NCBI GenBank assembly: GCA_035279525.1
Contig: DATEHQ010000128.1
Coordinates: forward strand, 1 to 33,081
Reading direction: 5' to 3'
DNA from: DATEHQ01 sp035279525
GTDB taxonomy: Bacteria > Chloroflexota > Dormibacteria > Dormibacterales > Dormibacteraceae
DNA length: 33,081 bases
Position 1 is the first letter of the stretch. Each line of letters opens with the position of its first letter. Positions 27,518 to 33,081 of the stretch are shown piece after piece. Position numbers and translations under genes: made by a program. The notes under the pieces are model-generated. The model was not told the origin of the DNA. It did no database searches and saw only the letters and a list, made by a program, of their open reading frames with translations.

Positions 27518-27618
27518 CAGGGGACCATTCTCCGATTTCGCGCATGATCGGTATGGCTACTCGAGGAAGTTGTTACCAAGAACCTTTCAGGTCACGTTTA
27601 TCACGGCCGGTAGGGACG

Positions 27619-28176
27619 ATGGGTGACCCGGACGAATACCGCAGCGGCGTGTATCGCTGGTGGCATCTGAGCGATCCGTCCCCGGAGCTGGTCGATGCGG
27701 TGGCATCGGGATGGGTGCGTCCGCCCGGACGCGTCGTCGATCTCGGTTGTGGACTGGGGACGGAGGTTGCGCACCTCCAGGCCACGGGCTTTTCGTGCTG
27801 CGGCGTCGACCTCTCGGAGGTCGCGCTGCGAGCGGCCCGCCTCCGCCACTCATCCGTCCTCTTTGTCAGGGCGGATGCACGCAGGCTGCCGTTCGCCGCC
27901 GGAACATTCGACGTCGCCCTCGATCGAGGCACCTTCCAGTACTTTGACGAACACGAGCGCCGGCGCTATTCGTCAGAGGTGCGACGCGTGCTGCGGTCAG
28001 GCGGGCGCTTTCTGCTCAGAGCCTGCACCCAGTCCGCGGGCCGCCCGAACGGAGTCTCCGAGGACCTGGTTCGCGAGGCCTTCGAGGGCTGGGAGTTCGA
28101 TGGCCTGGCGCCGGCCGGCATCCCAAGCGACACGAGGTCCATGCCCGCCCTGATCGCGAGGTTGGTCCGGGCCTAG
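27619..28176 (+). CDS. Class I SAM-dependent methyltransferase
   Basis: The 185-residue product (start ATG 27619) has the SAM-binding motif I VVDLGCGLGTEVAHL, acidic motif II CGVDLSEVAL, motif III RADARRLPFAAGTFDVALDRG and a post-motif region RRVLRSGGRFLLRA. The conserved aspartates are intact, so it should bind SAM; its substrate is unknown. It is short, ending soon after the core. In-frame ATGs at 27481 and 27544 are possible earlier starts but would place poorly conserved residues at the N-terminus and overlap the lipoprotein's 5' end. An AGGG lies about 5 nt before 27619. It converges with the tandem-barrel/SHOCT gene, 4 bp apart. Confidence 0.82.
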   Translation: MGDPDEYRSGVYRWWHLSDPSPELVDAVASGWVRPPGRVVDLGCGLGTEVAHLQATGFSCCGVDLSEVALRAARLRHSSVLFVRADARRLPFAAGTFDVALDRGTFQYFDEHERRRYSSEVRRVLRSGGRFLLRACTQSAGRPNGVSEDLVREAFEGWEFDGLAPAGIPSDTRSMPALIARLVRA

Positions 28177-28180
28177 GCGG

Positions 28181-28738
28181 TTAGAGCCGCTCCAGGACCA
28201 GCGTGCGTTTCGAGGCGTACTCGTGGTCCGAGAGCAGGCCGTCGCGGTGCAGCCGCGTGAGCATGTCCATCTCTTCCAGCACGTCCAGCAGCGGCGCCAT
28301 CGTCCGCCGGGCCAGGTACGCGTCGGAAGCGGTGCCGGCCTCCTCGCCGCGCGCGTCGAACTCGCGGATGAAGAAGAGCGCCTTGACGGCGGAGAACGGG
28401 ATCCCGAGCTTGCGGATCGGGCTGTCCGCCTGCTCCGCGTGCAGGTGGAGGACCACTCCGTAGCGATGGCGTTCGAGGGTGCCGTCGAGGTGGCCGCGGA
28501 GGACCTCGCCGTCGAGGAAGCGAATCGCGACCTTCCGCGTCGGCGTGTCTGAGAGCTCTTTGTCCCGCGGCAGCTCGACCCATTTGACGGCGGTGAGGGG
28601 GATCCACGCCGTCTCGTTGTTCTCGAGCCCGCCGGCGTCGTCCACCTCGACCAGGAAGTCAGGCTCGTCGAAATCGAGGTCGCGCGCCACCCCTTCCAGG
28701 GTCTCGTCGTCGAAGAAGCGCACGACTACCTTGGCCAT
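28181..28738 (-). CDS. Tandem small beta-barrel protein with C-terminal SHOCT-like hairpin
   Basis: The 185 residues contain two copies of a small beta-rich unit. Copy 1 is about 2-56 (KVVVRFFDDETLEGVARDL to WIPLTAVKWVEL) and copy 2 about 68-127 (KVAIRFLDGEVLRGHLDGT to IPFSAVKALFFIREF). Both share the xVxxRFxDxExLxG and IPxxAVK patterns, as in PilZ-like/DUF6982-type domains of soil bacteria. The last 35 residues form a helical hairpin LEEMDMLTRLHRDGLLSDHEYASKR, resembling the SHOCT oligomerisation motif. The function is unknown. An ATG at 28738 is preceded by TACAGT with 9 nt between, and no Shine-Dalgarno. Internal duplication and a C-terminal assembly motif make an oligomeric scaffold plausible, by inference. 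Confidence 0.75.
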   Translation of the reverse strand: MAKVVVRFFDDETLEGVARDLDFDEPDFLVEVDDAGGLENNETAWIPLTAVKWVELPRDKELSDTPTRKVAIRFLDGEVLRGHLDGTLERHRYGVVLHLHAEQADSPIRKLGIPFSAVKALFFIREFDARGEEAGTASDAYLARRTMAPLLDVLEEMDMLTRLHRDGLLSDHEYASKRTLVLERL

Positions 28739-28747
28739 TTCATACCT

Positions 28748-28753
28748 ACTGTA
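28748..28753 (-). promoter_or_regulatory. Putative -10 box TACAGT for the barrel/SHOCT gene
   Basis: TACAGT on the minus strand ends 9 nt before the ATG at 28738, in the 43-bp gap after the sigma factor gene, without a Shine-Dalgarno. Confidence 0.4.
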
Positions 28754-28781
28754 CTAACCCTCATACCTCGACTCTCCTGCG

Positions 28782-29588
28782 TCAACCTGTGGAATCCGGA
28801 GCTCGGGATTTCCTCTCCGCCGCGGCCGCCTTGACCCTGCGGCGCCCAACCCGGCGTGCGCACTTAACGCAAACGGCGATGTGATCGCGAACGGCTTCCG
28901 CCTGGGGCCGCCTGAGCTTGCCGGCGAGGTACGGGGCGAGGAGCGGGACAGCCTCCTCGTGGGTCAGCTCGCCCTCCGCCTGCGAGGCGAGGTACTCCTC
29001 TTTGAACCGCAGGCGCGCCCTGTAGAGCAGCGTCTCCACCGCGCTCTCCGACATCTTCAGCGTGCGCGCGATCTGGCGGTAGCTCATGTCCTGGAGCTCG
29101 CGGAGCGTCAGCACCAGGCGGTACTTCTCCGGCAGGCGCTGGGCGACCCTCCAGACCTGTTGCCGAGTCTCGTTCGACTCCTGCTGCAGGACGGGATCGA
29201 AGCTGCGTGCCGTCGACGGGAGGTTCGCCAGCATCTCGGCGTTCTCCTCCTCCTCTGTCGCGCTGTCGGCGCGCAGGTCGCGCTGCCGGCGGCGCAGCTC
29301 GTCGAAGCAGAGGTTGCGCGCCACCGTGTGCACCCAGCCGCCGAAGTTGAACGAGTCGTCGACCCGGTCCAGCATGCGGAGCGCCTTCATGAAGGTCTCC
29401 TGCGCAATGTCCTCGGCCAGGAGGGCGTCCCCCAGCTTGCGCCGGACGAGGCGATAGATCGACGCCACATAGCGCCGGTGCAGCTCTTCGAAGGCGTGCA
29501 CGTCGCCGTCCCGGTAGGCGCGCACGAGCTCGACGTCACTCGGCTCGACGCCTTCCTTGACTGGATCCTTCTCTTCCTCGGCGCTCAT
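28782..29588 (-). CDS. ECF sigma-70 factor with fused C-terminal zinc-finger-like domain
   Basis: This 268-residue factor has sigma region 2 (LVRAYRDGDVHAFEELHRRYVASIYRLVRRKL, AEDIAQETFMKALRML, FGGWVHTVARNLCFDELRRR) and region 4 (LPEKYRLVLTLRELQDMSYRQIARTL, MSESAVETLLYRARLRFKEEY). The C-terminal 70 residues resemble the zf-HC2 fold of anti-sigma factors: EAVPLLAPYLAGKLRRPQAEAVRDHIAVCVKC. The HxxxCxxC part is clear; the first ligand His of that family may be in THEEAV. This is a sigma factor carrying its own anti-sigma-like sensor. The ATG overlaps the glycerate kinase stop (ATGA), so the two are co-translated, an unusual partner. The target regulon is not visible. Confidence 0.87.
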   Translation of the reverse strand: MSAEEEKDPVKEGVEPSDVELVRAYRDGDVHAFEELHRRYVASIYRLVRRKLGDALLAEDIAQETFMKALRMLDRVDDSFNFGGWVHTVARNLCFDELRRRQRDLRADSATEEEENAEMLANLPSTARSFDPVLQQESNETRQQVWRVAQRLPEKYRLVLTLRELQDMSYRQIARTLKMSESAVETLLYRARLRFKEEYLASQAEGELTHEEAVPLLAPYLAGKLRRPQAEAVRDHIAVCVKCARRVGRRRVKAAAAERKSRAPDSTG

Positions 29589-30709
29589 TTCAGCCTGCGG
29601 CAGGCTACTACGGCGGCGCGATAAAGAAGCCGTTCAGCGTCACGCAAGTTCGAAGCCGGTTCGGGCTCCACCTCGTCGAGCGTCAAAAGCGAGGTGACGC
29701 CAACCGAGCTCAGGGCCTCCCAGCCTGGACCCCTGCTTCCGGCGATCGCCAGCACCGGTACGCCCGCCTCCGCGGCCCGCCGCGCAACCTCGCCCGGCGC
29801 CTTGCCGAAGACGGTCTGCTCGTCGACCCGACCCTCGCCGGTGATCACGAGCTGCGCTCCGCCCAGCCTGGCGTCAAGTCCGGCCGCCTCGACCACCAGC
29901 GGCGCGCCCGGGACCAGCTCGGCGTCGAGGAATGCCACCAGCCCGGCGCCGGTCCCGCCGGCCGCCCCCGCGCCCGGCAGGCCGGCCACCTGCTTGCCGA
30001 GGTCGCGCTCGATGACCTCCGCGAAATGGGCCAGCGCGGCATCGAGCTCGCGGACGGCAGCGTCATCGGCGCCCTTCTGCGGTCCGTACACGGCGCTCGC
30101 CCCTCGCGACCCGGTCAGCGGGTTGGTCACGTCGCAGGCGACACGCACCGGCACCGAGCGCCAGCGCCGGTCGACGCTGTAAACGTCGATCCCGATCAGG
30201 TGAATCAGCGCCGCGCCGCCACGCTCGAGCTGCGCGCCCGCCTCGTCCTGGAGGAGATAGCCGAGGGCCTGGGACATGCCCGCGCCTCCGTCGTTCGTCG
30301 CCGACCCACCGATGCCCGCGATCACCCGCGAAACACCCGCGTTGAGAGCCGCGCTGAGCAGCTGCCCGAAGCCATAGGTCGACGCCCTACGGGGGTCCCG
30401 GCGGGATTCAGCTAGCAGGGCGAGCCCGCTCGACTCGGCCAGCTCGACCACGGCCGTCCCGCCGTCATCGATCAAGCCGAAACGAGCGGTCACCGGCTCG
30501 CCCAGCGGCCCTTCGACCACGACCGAGCGGTATTCGCCGTGATGCGCGCTGACCAGCGCCTCGGTGGTGCCGTCGCCGCCGTCGGCGACCGGGACCTCGA
30601 CGACTTCCGCATCGGGGAAGACCTCGCGGACGCCGCGCGCGATGGCCGCGGCGGCCTGCGGTGCGGTCAGCGTCCCCTTGAACGCGTTGGGCGCGACGAC
30701 GACCTTCAT
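29585..30709 (-). CDS. glxK: Glycerate kinase
   Basis: This 374-residue enzyme of the GlxK/GarK family phosphorylates D-glycerate with ATP, giving 2- or 3-phosphoglycerate. Its motifs are MKVVVAPNAFKGTLTAPQAA, VPVADGGDGTTEAL, ASTYGFGQLLSAAL, the glycine-rich IAGIGGSATNDGGAGMSQALG and ITGEGRVDEQTVFGKAPGEVA. Length and order are standard. It is the first gene of a minus-strand pair with the ECF sigma factor, overlapping by ATGA. With the GyaR-like reductase at 2627 it could complete a glyoxylate-to-phosphoglycerate route, an inference. The ATG at 30709 has only a weak upstream GACGAG. Confidence 0.93.
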   Translation of the reverse strand: MKVVVAPNAFKGTLTAPQAAAAIARGVREVFPDAEVVEVPVADGGDGTTEALVSAHHGEYRSVVVEGPLGEPVTARFGLIDDGGTAVVELAESSGLALLAESRRDPRRASTYGFGQLLSAALNAGVSRVIAGIGGSATNDGGAGMSQALGYLLQDEAGAQLERGGAALIHLIGIDVYSVDRRWRSVPVRVACDVTNPLTGSRGASAVYGPQKGADDAAVRELDAALAHFAEVIERDLGKQVAGLPGAGAAGGTGAGLVAFLDAELVPGAPLVVEAAGLDARLGGAQLVITGEGRVDEQTVFGKAPGEVARRAAEAGVPVLAIAGSRGPGWEALSSVGVTSLLTLDEVEPEPASNLRDAERLLYRAAVVACRRLK

Positions 30710-30765
30710 CTCGTCAATGACATCGCAACGTGGCCGCCAGAGGTAGCACTGGACGGTTTCTAAAT

Positions 30766-30945
30766 TTCACCAATGCCCCATCCCCGGGCTGCGCCCGGTA
30801 CTTCCCCGCCAGGGCGGGGAAGACCTGTCCTCACCAATGTCCCATCCCCGCCGGGGCGGGGAAGACCTGTCTTCACCAAACCCCCATCCCCGCCAGGGCG
30901 GGGAAGACCTGTCTTCACCAATGCCCCATCCCCGGGCTGCGCCTG
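30766..30945. repeat. Hairpin repeat array with 42-bp period, bounded by 30-bp direct repeats
   Basis: Three units starting at 30804, 30846 and 30888 each contain CCCCGCC-N2-GGCGGGG; the first extends to a 10-bp stem with AG in the loop. A fourth element begins at 30930. All four are spaced 42 bp. The array opens and closes with the same 30-bp sequence (30766-30795 and 30914-30943), containing CCGGGCTGCGCC, so the whole may be a compound element. Translating it gives a 14-residue repeat (GEDRSSPPWRGW), likely non-coding. The spacers are not variable, so it is not CRISPR. Confidence 0.88.
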
Positions 30946-30953
30946 GCGCGCAG

Positions 30954-30976
30954 AGGAAACCAGCTCCGGGTTTCCT
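30954..30976. repeat. Hairpin AGGAAACC / GGTTTCCT
   Basis: A perfect 8-bp stem with a 7-nt loop directly after the 42-bp array. It is part of the same string of hairpins and lies within the broken end of mlaF. Confidence 0.6.
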
Positions 30977-30998
30977 CATCCTCACTGACATCGATTTG

Positions 30999-31021
30999 GT
31001 GGCCAGGCTTGGCCTGGCCAC
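30999..31021. repeat. Hairpin GTGGCCAGGC / GCCTGGCCAC at the mlaF break
   Basis: A perfect 10-bp stem with a 3-nt TTG loop. Homology of the mlaF reading frame ends exactly at its right edge (31022). It may be a terminator-like end of the repeat element that interrupts the gene. Confidence 0.65.
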
Positions 31022-31180
31022 GACTATGGCAATGCGGTCGCCGCGCTGCAACTGGAATGAAATACCATCGAGCACCTGCTTGTCTTCGAAAGCAAGCGAC
31101 ACGTCAGAGAATTCCAGCGTGATGGTGGAGGGCGGAACGGATTGTATTTTCTGCTCGGCGACCAAAGGAGGACTGGCCAT
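31022..31180 (-). pseudogene. MlaF-type ABC ATPase, N-terminal fragment only
   Basis: From ATG 31180 the frame encodes an MlaF/Ttg2A-like N-terminus: TITLEFSDVSLAFEDKQVLDGISFQLQRGDRIAIV. It stops matching right before the P-loop (GxSGxGKST), where the repeat hairpins begin; beyond this the frame is repeat-derived. No Walker motifs remain, so the fragment cannot work as an ATPase. It lies 3 bp after the mlaE stop on the same strand, the normal position for mlaF in the Mla phospholipid transporter operon of acidobacteria. It is either a real disruption or an assembly join in a repeat. Confidence 0.75.
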
Positions 31181-31183
31181 AGA

Positions 31184-31966
31184 CTATCCGAACAGCGTCA
31201 TGGAAAGGCGCGTCACAAAAAAGTCAACCGTGATGATGAGGATGGATGAAGCGACCACGGCCTGTGTGGTGGCGCGGCCAACGCCCTGCGTACCTCCACG
31301 CGCAGTCATGCCGTAGTAGCAGCCGATGGTGGAGATGATGAAGCCAAAGAGCAACGGCTTGACCAATCCCATGAAGACGTCCTGAAAGACGAGGATTTGC
31401 CAGGCGGTACTCCAGTATTGGTGCCAATCCACGCCGAAGAACAATGAGGAGGCGACGCCACCGCCAGCGATTCCGAATGCGTCTGAGATGATCGTCAGGA
31501 AGAAGAGCATTACGACGCTGGAGGCGACGCGAGGCGTGACCAGCTTGCGCATGGGATCGGTGCCGAGGGCACGCATGGCGTCGATTTGCTCGGTAACGAC
31601 CATGGAACCGAGTTCGCTGGCCATGCCGGACGCATTCCGCCCGGCAACCATGAGGCCGGTGATCACTGGCCCCAGCTCACGCACCATGCCGAGCGAAACC
31701 AATTGACCGATCAGCGAAATTGATCCGAACCTTTCGAGAGTGCTGCCGCTGTTCTGGGCCAGCGCGCCGCCGGTGAAAAACCCGGTCAAAATTACGATCG
31801 GGAGTGATCCGACGCCGATGAGGTCGGCCTGCTGGGTGGTGTCTCCGAAATATTGCACGCCGCTGAACAGGTTGGCCAGGGCACGCGTGGCAATTCCAGC
31901 ATATTCCTGGACCGACTGGATTTTTTGTTTGGCCCAGTCGCTCGGCGAAATCAGCTCAATGTCCAT
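31184..31966 (-). CDS. mlaE: MlaE-family ABC transporter permease
   Basis: This 260-residue permease belongs to the MlaE/YrbE family, which moves phospholipids between inner and outer membrane. Typical segments are LPIVILTGFFTGGALAQNSG, the helix VRELGPVITGLMVAGRNASGMASELGSM, EQIDAMRALGTDPMRKLVTPRVASSVVML and the last helices FGFIISTIGCYYGMTARGG/GVGRATTQAVVASSILIITVDFF. About five TM segments are present. The gene is followed by the mlaF fragment. Its sequence has visibly lower G+C than the left part of the window, and an outer-membrane lipid system does not suit a monoderm-like host, so it probably belongs to a different, diderm organism such as an acidobacterium. Confidence 0.92.
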   Translation of the reverse strand: MDIELISPSDWAKQKIQSVQEYAGIATRALANLFSGVQYFGDTTQQADLIGVGSLPIVILTGFFTGGALAQNSGSTLERFGSISLIGQLVSLGMVRELGPVITGLMVAGRNASGMASELGSMVVTEQIDAMRALGTDPMRKLVTPRVASSVVMLFFLTIISDAFGIAGGGVASSLFFGVDWHQYWSTAWQILVFQDVFMGLVKPLLFGFIISTIGCYYGMTARGGTQGVGRATTQAVVASSILIITVDFFVTRLSMTLFG

Positions 31967-32060
31967 TAAATAAGGAATATAGCAGAGGGCAGAAGATTGA
32001 GTTTGGTGCTTTTAGTCTTCAGTCTTCACTTAACAGCTCCTCGCTGTCAGAGATTCGGCG
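31967..32060. other. Low-G+C intergenic spacer
   Basis: This 94-bp spacer lies between the sigma-54 activator stop and mlaE start. It contains a direct repeat AGTCTTCAGTCTTCA near 32019-32033 and AT-rich sequence (TTAAATAAGGAATA) just before mlaE. No clear hairpin terminator is visible. Confidence 0.35.
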
Positions 32061-33081
32061 TTAATCACGGCTTTTTTTCTTGATCTCGATGTTGAGCCGC
32101 TTGATTTTCTGATTGAGTGTGGAAAGCGGGATGTGGAAACGCTCGGCGGTTTCGGTCTGGTTCCAGTTGCATTTCTCGAGCATGTCGAGAATGATCTGCC
32201 GCTCACATTCTTCCATCACATCGAAGAGCGAAGCGTCGGCGCGGGCCTCAAGCATGGGGATCGAATTGCCGCGACCGGCAATGTGGTCGGGGAGCAGTTC
32301 GGGACCGACTTCTTCGCGGGAAGAAAGAACAACTGCGCGTTCAATTACGTTTTCGAGTTCGCGCACGTTCCCCGGCCAGGCGTAGTTCAGCAACGGACGC
32401 AGAGCTTCCGGGGTGATGCGACGCGAAGGCTGCTCGTTCTCTTCGGAGTATTTTCGCAGGAAGAACTCGACCAGCAGAGGAACGTCTTCCTTGCGCTGGC
32501 GAAGCGGAGGAAGATCAATAGTGATGACGTTCAAGCGATAGAAAAGGTCTTCGCGGAATTTGCCCTCGCGGACAAGCTGGCGCAGATCGACATTGGTGGC
32601 GGCGATAATGCGCACGTCCACCTGAATTTCCTGCACGCCGCCCAGGTGCATGAATTTGCGGTCCTGGAGCACGCGGAGAATTTTTGATTGCGTTTCCAGA
32701 CCCATGGTGCCGATTTCGTCAAGAAAAAGCGTGCCGCGATGAGCAATTTCGAAAAGACCTTTTTTTGAAGCAATTGCGCTGGTGAACGCGCCTTTCACGT
32801 GTCCGAAAAGCGTGGATTCAAGCAGGTCCGTGGGCATGGAGCCGGTGTTTACCGGAACAAATGACCGATCGCGACGCGGGGAATTTGTATGCAGTGCCTT
32901 CGCGATCAGCTCTTTTCCGGTGCCACTCTCGCCTTGTAGCAACACGGTGGAACGGCTGGGAGCGACTTGCGCCACCAAGTCAAAAATCTTAAGCATGGGG
33001 TCGCTCTTGCCGACGATGTTTTCGAAGTTGTAACGCTGCTTGAGGGCGCGCTTGAGCTGGATGTTTTCTTCCTCGGTGCGG
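32061..33081 (-). CDS. NtrC-type sigma-54-dependent regulator (5' end beyond the window)
   Basis: The frame is open to the right edge, giving at least 340 residues. Upstream of an internal ATG at 32996 it continues as RALKQRYNFENIVGKSDPML, the normal linker to the AAA+ domain. The central domain has Walker A GESGTGKE, the sigma-54 contact loop ESTLFGHVKGAFTSA (here GHVKGAFT, normally GHEKGAFTGA), GTLFLDEIG and RIIAATN, PPLRQRKEDVPLL and YAWPGNVRELENVIERAV. The C-terminal Fis-type HTH is WNQTETAERFHIPLSTLNQKIKRL. An N-terminal receiver or sensor domain is presumably outside the window. The tail is unusually Lys-rich (EIKKKSRD). Its style and G+C point to an acidobacterial-type source. Confidence 0.93.
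   Translation of the reverse strand, partial: RTEEENIQLKRALKQRYNFENIVGKSDPMLKIFDLVAQVAPSRSTVLLQGESGTGKELIAKALHTNSPRRDRSFVPVNTGSMPTDLLESTLFGHVKGAFTSAIASKKGLFEIAHRGTLFLDEIGTMGLETQSKILRVLQDRKFMHLGGVQEIQVDVRIIAATNVDLRQLVREGKFREDLFYRLNVITIDLPPLRQRKEDVPLLVEFFLRKYSEENEQPSRRITPEALRPLLNYAWPGNVRELENVIERAVVLSSREEVGPELLPDHIAGRGNSIPMLEARADASLFDVMEECERQIILDMLEKCNWNQTETAERFHIPLSTLNQKIKRLNIEIKKKSRD

Larger units (their letters stand above)
30710..31021. other. Gene-free junction between high-G+C and lower-G+C DNA
   Basis: After the glycerate kinase start, 30710-30765 shows no feature besides a falling G+C. From 30766 to 31021 the DNA consists of consecutive hairpins and repeats (see separate entries) and ends inside an mlaF gene fragment. 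Both the codon style and the relatives of the flanking genes change across it. It is the likely assembly join or, less likely, the edge of a transferred segment. Confidence 0.6.

Noticed and set aside
30766..30945. CRISPR array
   Set aside because: Units and spacers are almost identical, hairpin arms are G+C-only and there are no cas genes. A CRISPR needs variable spacers.
30767..31180. A 137-residue protein with 14-residue repeats
   Set aside because: It is a fusion of a true mlaF fragment (31022-31180) with translated hairpin repeats.

Overview
The window reads as two unrelated pieces of DNA. Positions 1 to about 30,765 are very G+C-rich, densely packed bacterial DNA. Several features suggest a Gram-positive-type (Terrabacteria) soil bacterium such as Chloroflexota/Dormibacterota or a deep actinobacterium: a PimA/PatA/PIP-synthase-like glycolipid cluster, a mycothiol-type PIG-L deacetylase, a probable F420-dependent luciferase-like oxidoreductase, a DarA c-di-AMP receptor next to tmk, a SpoIIIAA/R3H ATPase, and many genes with a TANNNT box just before the start codon and no Shine-Dalgarno (leaderless mRNAs). 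The exact phylum is an inference. From about 31,022 to the right end the G+C is visibly lower and the genes (MlaF fragment, MlaE, a sigma-54 activator) look acidobacterial or proteobacterial. The two parts meet in hairpin-rich repeats, so a chimeric metagenome contig is the simplest explanation.

Layout. 1-128: tail of a plus-strand gene, convergent with ispH. 125-4176 (minus): HD-domain protein, GyaR-like 2-hydroxyacid dehydrogenase, HAD phosphatase, PIG-L deacetylase, ispH. 4193-4336: four palindromes at exact 42-bp spacing. 4352-10552 (minus): arsR, a 52-residue coupled ORF, two LpxL/PatA-like acyltransferases, a PimA-like glycosyltransferase, a CDP-alcohol phosphotransferase, holB and hisC. 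This is probably one membrane-glycolipid operon with housekeeping genes at its end. 10655-10714: second palindrome cluster. 10759-11337: folE, divergent from a PolX-like HhH-PHP protein. 11364-19257 (plus): PHP protein, luciferase-like oxidoreductase, acyl-CoA dehydrogenase, DHA2 MFS exporter, DPM1-like glycosyltransferase with a membrane partner, a second acyl-CoA dehydrogenase, SMR exporter. 19290-19349: third palindrome cluster. 19380-26801 (minus): pdxS, pdxT, GNAT protein, R3H ATPase, tmk, darA, ABC-2 ATPase-permease fusion. 26897-28176: a divergent lipoprotein and methyltransferase. 28181-30709 (minus): glycerate kinase, ECF sigma factor with a fused zinc finger, and a tandem-barrel/SHOCT protein. 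30766-31021: hairpin repeats. 31022-33081 (minus): foreign segment.

The most unusual signals are: (1) a palindrome family, GGATAGTCCGGCCTATCC, found in three intergenic clusters, always with a 42-bp period; (2) a recurrent TAGACT-type box 6-12 nt before start codons, twice built from the upstream gene's stop codon; (3) three genes whose conserved N-terminus has no ATG, GTG or TTG; (4) an ArsR regulator with two inverted repeats, one across its own start codon, and a coupled small ORF ahead of the glycolipid genes.
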